Origin: Leptospira sp. WS4.C2
Lineage (GTDB): Bacteria; Spirochaetota; Leptospiria; Leptospirales; Leptospiraceae
DNA: 64,000 bases
Direction of reading: 5' to 3'
NCBI RefSeq assembly: GCF_040833985.1
Contig: NZ_CP162139.1
Location: 2,752,501-2,816,500, forward strand
Below the pieces are notes generated by a model. It was not told where the DNA came from. It did no database searches and saw only the letters and a program-made list of their open reading frames with translations. Both the position numbers and the translations under genes were made by a program. Every line of letters begins with the position of its first letter. Position 1 is the first letter of the stretch. Shown one piece after another: positions 57,904-64,000 of the stretch.

Positions 57904-59028
57904 ATGAATTCTAAAAGAAAAGCCACAAGAATCACGGCAATTGTTCATAGAGACCTCACTGACCATGTAGTCTCTGCTTTAAAAAGATATAAAATCCACT
58001 ATTTCCACATGGAGGCGGGAAGGTATCCTGTCCTTGCAAAACGAGGTTGGTTGTTATTCGACTTTTACCAAAACCATTCCATCATCGATACGCCTGTTAC
58101 CATTTTTGAAGTCATCTCTGAACCTATTGCAGAAAACTTTTTGCTTACCTTATTCCGTGATGCAGCAGAACTAAACATTCCAGGACATGGAACTGTGTAT
58201 TCAGAAACCATCGACTTACATAGTCCTATTCCGATAGATTATATCTTTACAACGGATGAAAAAAACAAAGCCATTGGTTTTTCTGGACTTACGGGAATAT
58301 TTTGTATCCTTCCACGCGGATCAGCAGAACCAATCGCCAGGTTGGTATTACAAAACGGAGTGGCAGTTCCTACCATTAGTTATGGAACGGGAACTGGTTT
58401 ACGTGATAAGCTGGGACTACTAAGAATCACCATTCCCAAAGAAAAAGAAATTTTAAAACTCATCGTCCACTCGTCTGACGCGGAACATGCGATGGATTTT
58501 ATCATTGAAGTGGGTAGACTTGATCTTCCTGGGAGGGGGTTTATTTTTGAATTTCCGGTGGGTCGGGGTTTACTCAATACCAAGGTCAGTTTAGAAGGGC
58601 CAAAACAAGCTGCCAGCATGGACCAAATCATATCCGCATTAGATCAGTTATACGGAAACATGGATTGGAGAAAAAAATCCAATCAATTTCGACAATCCAC
58701 TCGCCAGAGAAATTATTTTGAAGGAGTGAATGTGGTCCTAAACTGTAAGGAGGAATCCATCGAATCCGCACTTGTGAGTTTACGAAAAGTGGGGGTTTCT
58801 AGTTCCACAATTTCACTGAACAAACTCATCCATTCTCAGAATGAAAAAAATGCATTCACTCCGGCAAGAGAGGTGGCAAATCTCCTGATCCCCAAAAAAA
58901 ATCTTTCCGAAGTGATCTCTGAATTAGAAGAAATTGGTTTTTTCGGAGAAGAAACGGAAGGAATGGCCTACACGATTGAGATCCCCAGGGCCTTCTCTTA
59001 CCAATCCAAACTTACCACAAAGAAATAA
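57904..59028 (+). CDS. Three-domain PII-like protein
   Basis: A 374-residue protein of tandem nitrogen-regulatory-PII-like domains. Domain 1 (~5-100) begins RITAIVHRDLTDHVVSALKR. Domain 2 (~120-245) has GLTGIFCILPRGSAEPIARLVLQNG, the GTGTGLRDKLGLLRITIP turn and GRLDLPGRGFIFEFPVGRG. Domain 3 (~268-370) has GVNVVLNCKEESIESALVSL and REVANLLIPKKNL. Canonical T-loop uridylylation text is not seen. It follows the DUF1538 transporter gene by one base, so is probably its ligand-sensing regulator (inference). Confidence 0.85.
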   Translation: MNSKRKATRITAIVHRDLTDHVVSALKRYKIHYFHMEAGRYPVLAKRGWLLFDFYQNHSIIDTPVTIFEVISEPIAENFLLTLFRDAAELNIPGHGTVYSETIDLHSPIPIDYIFTTDEKNKAIGFSGLTGIFCILPRGSAEPIARLVLQNGVAVPTISYGTGTGLRDKLGLLRITIPKEKEILKLIVHSSDAEHAMDFIIEVGRLDLPGRGFIFEFPVGRGLLNTKVSLEGPKQAASMDQIISALDQLYGNMDWRKKSNQFRQSTRQRNYFEGVNVVLNCKEESIESALVSLRKVGVSSSTISLNKLIHSQNEKNAFTPAREVANLLIPKKNLSEVISELEEIGFFGEETEGMAYTIEIPRAFSYQSKLTTKK

Positions 59029-59032
59029 AAAA

Positions 59033-59128
59033 CCCCTCACCACGGATGGATCCGATAGGGAGGGGAACTATCAGATAATGCAATTATCGCATTACCTTTG
59101 TATGTTGATCATATTTTCCTGATCAACA
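59033..59128. terminator. Cluster of three hairpins between converging genes
   Basis: The 121-base gap between the PII-like gene and fabG holds three inverted repeats. The first is CCCCTC (59033-59038) with GAGGGG (59060-59065), with CGGA/TCCG inside. The second is TAATGC (59076-59081) with GCATTA (59089-59094), or alternatively GATAAT/ATTATC. The third is TGTTGATCA (59103-59111) with TGATCAACA (59120-59128), perfect over 9 bp with an 8-base loop. Two-way termination is the simplest role; T-runs are weak. Confidence 0.55.
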
Positions 59129-59149
59129 ATATGAAAAATGGATTAAATT

Positions 59150-59911
59150 TTAGTGGCCGCCACCTGGTAAAAATCCACCACCATTGATATCCAATACATG
59201 TCCTGTGATAAAGGAAGATGCATCAGAGGCAAGGAAAGCGATTCCATTGGCGATGTCTTCAGGAAGACCAGCACGTTTGAGTGGGATTGCTTGCACCATA
59301 CCATGTCTGATGTTTTCAGGGATTGCTTCTGTCATTTCAGTGGCAATAAATCCTGGGGCAATCGCGTTACAACGAACCTTTCTCGATGCCATCTCTAAAG
59401 CCACAGCTTTAGTAAAACCAATCACACCTGCTTTGGATGCAGAGTAATTTGTTTGTCCAATGTTTCCGTTTTCACCAGAAATAGAAGAAAGGTTGATGAT
59501 TGATCCACCATTTTCTTGTTTCATCATGACTTTGATCGCTGCTTGTGTACAAAGGTATGTTCCAGTAAGGTTTACTGCGATCACCGCATCCCACTGCTCT
59601 TTTTTCATTCTCATCAGGAGAGTGTCACGAGTGATCCCTGCGTTATTCACGAGGATGTCTACGGTTCCAAATTCTTTTTTTGCAGAATCAATTAGTTTTT
59701 GAGCATCTTCTTCAACAGAAACGTTTGCAACAACAGCGATTGCTTTGTAACCTTTGGATTTTAATTCTTCCGCAGTGGCATTCGTTGCTTCTGGGTTCAT
59801 ATCCGCTACAACGATGTTGGCTCCAAGAGAAGCAAGTTTCAAACAAGTTGCTTTTCCAATTCCTCTTGCTCCACCTGTTACGATGGCTGTTTTTCCTGTT
59901 AAACTAATCAT
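59150..59911 (-). CDS. fabG: 3-Oxoacyl-ACP reductase
   Basis: A 253-residue short-chain dehydrogenase that reduces beta-ketoacyl-ACP with NADPH. The cofactor motif is TGGARGIGKATC (residues ~13-24), followed by LVNNAGIT, the catalytic Ser in INLSSISGENGN and Tyr/Lys in NYSASKAGV. C-terminal AIAPGFIATEMTEAIP and DINGGGFLPGGGH fit FabG. Placed 75 bases after plsX on the same strand, in a fatty-acid cluster, which supports the specific name over other SDR members. Confidence 0.92.
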   Translation of the reverse strand: MISLTGKTAIVTGGARGIGKATCLKLASLGANIVVADMNPEATNATAEELKSKGYKAIAVVANVSVEEDAQKLIDSAKKEFGTVDILVNNAGITRDTLLMRMKKEQWDAVIAVNLTGTYLCTQAAIKVMMKQENGGSIINLSSISGENGNIGQTNYSASKAGVIGFTKAVALEMASRKVRCNAIAPGFIATEMTEAIPENIRHGMVQAIPLKRAGLPEDIANGIAFLASDASSFITGHVLDINGGGFLPGGGH

Positions 59912-59986
59912 TTGGTTTTTTCCTCTTCTTTTCTAATTCCTAAAATATTTTCTAAATGAAATGAATCTAAATGAATCCTTATGTAT

Positions 59987-61009
59987 TTAAACCGAATCAC
60001 TCAAAAGAGTTTTATATTCGCTAAGTCTTGTTCTAATCCGATCGTTGATTCCGTGTTTGGCGCACTCTGAGATAACACGAACTGCATTTTTCACAGCAAG
60101 TGCGTTAGAAGAACCATGACCTATCATACAAATCCCTTCTACACCAAGAAGAAGGGCACCGCCATATTCCGCATAGTCTAAACGTTTTTTTACAGCAGTA
60201 AAAGTTGATTTTAAAAGGAGTGCTCCGGTTTTTGCAAGGCTTGATTGTCTGATGGAATTCTTCAATACATTGAATATGGATTTGGCAAGTCCTTCTGTTG
60301 CTTTAAGAACAATGTTCCCAATGAAACCATCGCAGACAACAACATCTACTTCACGCCCGCCACCATAAAGATCGCGACCTTCTACGTTTCCCACAAAGTT
60401 GAACGGGATTTTTTTTAAGAGATCAAAGGTTTTGACAGAAACTGTATTTCCCTTTTTGTCTTCTTCCCCATTGGAAAGAATTCCTACTTTTGGATTTTGG
60501 ATTCCAAAAAGTTCTCGGGCATAAATTTCACCCATAATCGCAAACTGAGCTAGATATTCAGGTTTACAATCAACATTCGCACCGGCGTCTAACAGAAGCA
60601 CAGGTGGCCCTTCTTCCCTGGGAATATGAGCAGCAATTGGCGGTCGCAGAACACCTGGCAGGCGGCCAAGGTGTAACAATGCGGCGGCCATAGTAGCACC
60701 TGTGTTTCCCGGAGAAAACACACCGATACATTCTTTATCTGCCACTAAACGAACTGCTTTGACTACGGAAGAATCCTCCATAGCGCGGACTGCTATCGAA
60801 GGAGAATCATTCATACCGATGATTTCAGTAGAATGAATGACACGGATTTTCTCAGTGTCATAATCAAATTTTAACAGGATATCAAGTAACTCTTGTTCGT
60901 CGCCGACGAGCGAAACCGACAGTCCGAATTCTCGTACTGCCATCACTGCGCCCTCGACGATACCTTCAGGGCCGTAATCTCCGCTCATCGCGTCCACGGC
61001 GACCCACAT
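59987..61009 (-). CDS. plsX: Phosphate acyltransferase PlsX
   Basis: A 340-residue enzyme that forms acyl-phosphate from acyl-ACP for phospholipid synthesis. It opens [20 protein letters not shown], typical for PlsX, with [38 protein letters not shown], and [19 protein letters not shown]. It starts 5 bases after the rpmF stop, the classic rpmF-plsX pairing. Confidence 0.96.
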   Translation of the reverse strand: MWVAVDAMSGDYGPEGIVEGAVMAVREFGLSVSLVGDEQELLDILLKFDYDTEKIRVIHSTEIIGMNDSPSIAVRAMEDSSVVKAVRLVADKECIGVFSPGNTGATMAAALLHLGRLPGVLRPPIAAHIPREEGPPVLLLDAGANVDCKPEYLAQFAIMGEIYARELFGIQNPKVGILSNGEEDKKGNTVSVKTFDLLKKIPFNFVGNVEGRDLYGGGREVDVVVCDGFIGNIVLKATEGLAKSIFNVLKNSIRQSSLAKTGALLLKSTFTAVKKRLDYAEYGGALLLGVEGICMIGHGSSNALAVKNAVRVISECAKHGINDRIRTRLSEYKTLLSDSV

Positions 61010-61014
61010 AATGG

Positions 61015-61215
61015 TTAGTTATCTTCGGTCGTTTTTTTAACTTTTTGAGCGACTACGAGTTTTCCCTTATAAAAACCGCAATAAGGGCAAACACGGTGGG
61101 ACAGAACAAATGAACCACAATTGGAACACGGGTTTAAGTTAGGCTTGCCTATCGCGTGATGGGCTCTTTTCGTTCTAACTTTCGATTTTGATTTACGTCT
61201 CTTTGGGACTGCCAT
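61015..61215 (-). CDS. rpmF: 50S ribosomal protein L32
   Basis: A 66-residue basic ribosomal protein starting [20 protein letters not shown]. It retains the zinc-binding Cys30/Cys33 (CSNC) and Cys43/Cys46 (CPYC), the zinc-bearing form. Typical neighbour of plsX, with which it is co-transcribed. Confidence 0.97.
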   Translation of the reverse strand: MAVPKRRKSKSKVRTKRAHHAIGKPNLNPCSNCGSFVLSHRVCPYCGFYKGKLVVAQKVKKTTEDN

Positions 61216-61282
61216 GGCTATCCTCTATGGAATTATAACTGGTTTTTACTATGTTTTGGAAAACGAATGTGAAAACAATATT

Positions 61283-61897
61283 TTAATTTTCTAGGCTCTC
61301 GATAAGAGACCGTAATTCGGTGTGTTTGTGATAAAAAGCGGAGCGATTGCATACCAAACGGGCTGTACTGTATAAAATGGACTCAAATTCTTTTAGTCCA
61401 TTGGCTTTTAAAGTCCCACCAGTGGAAACTAAATCCACAATGCAGTCCGAAAGACCAACAATTGGTGCCAGTTCAATCGAACCATAGAGTTTGATAATCT
61501 CACAAGAGATCCCTTTCTGGAAAAAATATTCCCGGGTAAGGTTTGGGTATTTGGTGGCGACACGTACTTTCGAACGTTTGGCAAAAAGATCAAAGTCAGG
61601 AAAAGAGGCAAGAGAGAGTCGGCACGCTCCGAGTTTCAAATCCACAGGCGCTATTAGGTCAAATCCACCTTCACGAAGGATGTCCCAACCTACAATTCCA
61701 GCATCAGCTGCGGCTTCTTCCACATAAGTGCAAACATCTTGGGAACGGACAAATAAAAGGCGGAGGCGTTTGTCTTCGGAGACAAAGGTAAGTTCCTTTG
61801 AACCCTCGGATGGCAGAGAATTTAGCCATCCTTTGGATAACAAAAGAACTGCAGTTTCTTCGGCAAGCCTACCTTTCGGAAGAGCCAAAGTCAACAT
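61283..61897 (-). CDS. hisG: ATP phosphoribosyltransferase, short form
   Basis: A 204-residue first enzyme of histidine synthesis, joining ATP and PRPP. It begins [22 protein letters not shown] and has [17 protein letters not shown] and [20 protein letters not shown], the PRPP loop. At ~204 residues it lacks the C-terminal regulatory domain of long HisG, so it should depend on a HisZ partner, which is not in this window. It starts 3 bases after the TPR gene stop. Confidence 0.95.
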   Translation of the reverse strand: MLTLALPKGRLAEETAVLLLSKGWLNSLPSEGSKELTFVSEDKRLRLLFVRSQDVCTYVEEAAADAGIVGWDILREGGFDLIAPVDLKLGACRLSLASFPDFDLFAKRSKVRVATKYPNLTREYFFQKGISCEIIKLYGSIELAPIVGLSDCIVDLVSTGGTLKANGLKEFESILYSTARLVCNRSAFYHKHTELRSLIESLEN

Positions 61898-61900
61898 AGG

Positions 61901-62647
61901 TTAGTTTTTACCGAGTTTGAGGAGCAAATAACTAGAAAGGAGTTTCACATCTTCCCCAGATTCAGCAACGTCCAGTTTGACAGCTTTTTCAAGGAATTGT
62001 TTTGCAGAAGGTTTGTCTCCCGCAAGATATGACAAACGACCTGCTTGGTAATAAGACCAAGCCTTAAATCCATTCAGTTCTCTTGCAGGTTCGATCACGG
62101 TTGCGGCAATCTTGTAGTTTTCTAAAGACTTCGCATTGTTTTTTTCCCGTTCTCGGTAGTTGCCAGCAATGTAAAAATAAAGGGCTTTGATTTCTTTGGG
62201 AGTATCAATTTTTTTGGCAGCATCTTCCAGGTATCCGGCAGCTTTTCCGAATTCCCCTTTTTCCGCATAAAGTTTTGAGAGGTCTTTCCAAACGCGAAGT
62301 TCCATTTTACCGGTACTTTGGTTTTGTAAAAATGCTTCCAAACTTTGGATTTGAACATCAAGACCCACTTTTGATTTTTGGTGGGTGAGTTTCAAATCTT
62401 CCAGAGTTACCGTTTCTTTTTCAAAAAGGTAAGCACGGTATTCGAAAAATCCGATGATAACAGCTAACACAACAATAGCGGACGCAAGGCTGATAAATAC
62501 AGACTTACGATTTCGTGCTAAAAAATGTGTGAACTTTAAAAAAGCGAGTTCAGCTTTAGAACCTTCAAAATCAGCGAACTCATCCTTTTGGATGAGTTCT
62601 GCTTGTTTCTTTTGTTCGAGTGGGTTTTTTTTATGAAACTTATCCAT
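61901..62647 (-). CDS. Membrane-anchored TPR protein
   Basis: A 248-residue protein with a charged cytoplasmic N-terminus (~1-45), one transmembrane helix (~50-70, VFISLASAIVVLAVIIGFFEY) and an extracytoplasmic TPR-like region: WKDLSKLYAEKGEFGKAAGYLEDA, FYIAGNYREREKNNAKSLENY, WSYYQAGRLSYLAGDKPSAKQFLEKA. The layout resembles YfgM-like proteins, which act with the periplasmic folding machinery; the exact role is unknown. It follows rpsA by 4 bases. Confidence 0.82.
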   Translation of the reverse strand: MDKFHKKNPLEQKKQAELIQKDEFADFEGSKAELAFLKFTHFLARNRKSVFISLASAIVVLAVIIGFFEYRAYLFEKETVTLEDLKLTHQKSKVGLDVQIQSLEAFLQNQSTGKMELRVWKDLSKLYAEKGEFGKAAGYLEDAAKKIDTPKEIKALYFYIAGNYREREKNNAKSLENYKIAATVIEPARELNGFKAWSYYQAGRLSYLAGDKPSAKQFLEKAVKLDVAESGEDVKLLSSYLLLKLGKN

Positions 62648-62651
62648 GGAC

Positions 62652-64000
62652 CTATCGGTTTTGGTTTAAATTCATAAAAGAACCGATGGATTCACGAGAA
62701 GGTTGGTTGTCTTCTTTCATGTATTTTGCCATCTCTTCACGCTCTACTGCTTTATCAAAGTCTTTGATAGAGAGAGAAATCTTCTTATTGTTAGGTTCGA
62801 TTTTGACTACCACTGTGCGAACGGATTCGCCCACTTTGTAAAGATCTTCTAACTTAATGTTGCGACCATCTGGAATTTCAGAAATGTGAACAAGACCTTC
62901 ATAACCTGGTTCTACTTCCACAAACACTCCAAAGCTAACAATGGATTTCACACGACCTTCTACAAGAGTACCCGGTGGGTATTTTTTGCGAAGAGCTTCG
63001 TAAGGATGTTCTGAAAGTTGTTTTAAACCACAGCTAATGCGTTGTGCATCTAAGTTCACATCAAGGATTTTGTACTGAACTGATTGGCCTTTTTTCAAAA
63101 GGTTTAAAGGGTTCTTTTCTTTTTCGTCCCAAGTGATATCAGAGATGTGAATGAGTCCTTCGATTCCACTTTCTACTTCTACGAAAGCACCGTATTTAGT
63201 GATTCCAGTAATTTTACCTTCGAGCACGTTTCCGGCACGAACGTTAGCAGAGAGAGCTTCCCATGGGTTAGGAAGAAGTTGTTTGAGTCCAAGAGACAAA
63301 CGTCTTGCTTCGAAATCAATATCCAAAATCTCAGAATCTACTTCTTGGCCTTTTTTCAAAACATCTTTCGGATGTGGTGGTTTTTTTGCCCAAGAAAGTT
63401 CTGTGGTATGGATGAGTCCTTCCAATCCTTCTTTGAGTTCTACGAAAGCACCGAAGTTAGTAAGTGAAGTTACGATTCCTCGCACCACCATACCTTTTTC
63501 GAGTTCCTTTTTAGCCCAAATCCACGGATCTTCATAGAGTTGTTTGATCCCAAGAGAAAGTTTGTTATTCTCTTTATCTACTTCCAAAACAATCACTTCG
63601 ACTTCGGCACCGATGTTGAAGTATTGTTTGAAAGGAGCGAATTTTTTATAAGAAATATCGTTTTGACGAAGAAGACCGACTACATCGTAGACAGAAAGGA
63701 AAACGCCAAAGTTGGCAATCTTTACCACTTTCCCGTTCACTTTGTCTCCGACTTTGACTTTGCCAAGGAGTTCTTCCCACTTCTCGCCGTTAATTTCGTC
63801 GAGCAGTGTTTTGCGAGAGACCACACCGGTTCTCGTCTTTTCATTTAATTCAATGATTTTGAAGGAAAATTCTTTTCCACCTTCTGTAGATTCTTTGAAC
63901 CTTACCCCTACGTGGGAGGCAGGAAGGAAAAGTTGAATGCCTTCGCTTTCTACGAGGTATCCCTTGTTTTTGACTTCACCGACAATTTTACCAGAAAGTG
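62652..64000 (-). CDS. rpsA: Ribosomal protein S1 (5' end outside the window)
   Basis: C-terminal ~449 residues of S1, which binds mRNA to the 30S subunit. The frame stays open to the right edge, past an internal GTG at 63824 that is not a real start. Visible are the tail of an S1 domain ([17 protein letters not shown] ... [10 protein letters not shown]) and four full S1 repeats, marked by [45 protein letters not shown] and [15 protein letters not shown], each followed by GLIHxSDI-type text. The end [18 protein letters not shown] has no S1 domain. Confidence 0.95.
   Translation of the reverse strand, partial: LSGKIVGEVKNKGYLVESEGIQLFLPASHVGVRFKESTEGGKEFSFKIIELNEKTRTGVVSRKTLLDEINGEKWEELLGKVKVGDKVNGKVVKIANFGVFLSVYDVVGLLRQNDISYKKFAPFKQYFNIGAEVEVIVLEVDKENNKLSLGIKQLYEDPWIWAKKELEKGMVVRGIVTSLTNFGAFVELKEGLEGLIHTTELSWAKKPPHPKDVLKKGQEVDSEILDIDFEARRLSLGLKQLLPNPWEALSANVRAGNVLEGKITGITKYGAFVEVESGIEGLIHISDITWDEKEKNPLNLLKKGQSVQYKILDVNLDAQRISCGLKQLSEHPYEALRKKYPPGTLVEGRVKSIVSFGVFVEVEPGYEGLVHISEIPDGRNIKLEDLYKVGESVRTVVVKIEPNNKKISLSIKDFDKAVEREEMAKYMKEDNQPSRESIGSFMNLNQNR

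Noticed and set aside
59680..59907. Gene on the plus strand within fabG
   Set aside because: It reads as a Leu/Gln-rich product antisense to a strong SDR gene with no Shine-Dalgarno, so it is a shadow.
62652..63824. Complete rpsA gene starting at GTG 63824
   Set aside because: The frame continues open to the window edge and codes another S1 domain, so the GTG is an internal valine codon.
1..64000. CRISPR array, prophage or transposon
   Set aside because: No evenly spaced repeats, integrase, transposase, or phage structural genes were found on reading both strands.

Overview
The window looks like chromosomal DNA of a spirochaete, most probably a Leptospira species, perhaps of the saprophytic group. 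This is inferred from AT-rich sequence, many exported proteins with loose spirochaete-type lipoboxes, a flagellar export operon of spirochaete type (FliY with an N-terminal EIDALL motif), lpxD, a metZ-type methionine enzyme and a bacterial XPB helicase. No rRNA, tRNA, CRISPR array, transposase or phage gene was seen.

Layout. 0-9 kb: the end of an outer-membrane barrel gene and a downstream lipoprotein, two alpha/beta hydrolases, a CsgG-like lipoprotein with dps, an SH3-type exported protein, an aspartate aminotransferase and an XPB helicase. 9.2 kb: a GC-rich, highly foldable 65-bp element. 9.3-17.4 kb: one minus-strand flagellar operon, fliY-fliO-fliP-fliQ-fliR-flhB-flhA, followed by dusA, which appears to use a TTG start. 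17.4-23.5 kb: a DUF971 protein, a transporter-phosphatidylserine decarboxylase fusion, a barrel protein, three small genes, lpxD and an OmpA-like protein.

23.5-36.5 kb is the most unusual stretch. A minus-strand operon joins an exported rhodanese, a five-haem cytochrome, a GT2 glycosyltransferase, a polytopic GT87-like protein and a DUF2064 transferase. Facing it are DUF4395, a second GT87-like protein and an XRE-cupin regulator. Then come five exported proteins: a rhodanese-like lipoprotein, a small Cys-less cytochrome-c-like protein, a barrel, a second rhodanese-like lipoprotein that lacks the active-site Cys, and a five-haem cytochrome lipoprotein. A third, broken member of the lipoprotein family lies at 55.1 kb. 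I propose this as an undescribed envelope sulfur/redox system.

36.5-48.5 kb (all minus): metZ, a MacAB/Lol-like ABC exporter with its adaptor, mtaB, a TPR protein, clpC preceded by a shortened McsA-McsB-like fusion, and a second Lol-type ABC pair. 48.5-50.5 kb: two unrecognised membrane proteins. 50.5-54.7 kb: the rnc-NUDIX-aroB-mscS-MORN operon plus acpP. 54.8-59.1 kb: a plus-strand block (rhodanese pseudogene, DUF1538 membrane protein, three-domain PII-like protein) that separates acpP/rnc from fabG/plsX, genes that are usually neighbours. 59.1-64 kb: fabG, plsX, rpmF, short-form hisG, a TPR membrane protein and rpsA, which runs off the right edge.

All calls come from reading the sequence and its translations. 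No database search was run.
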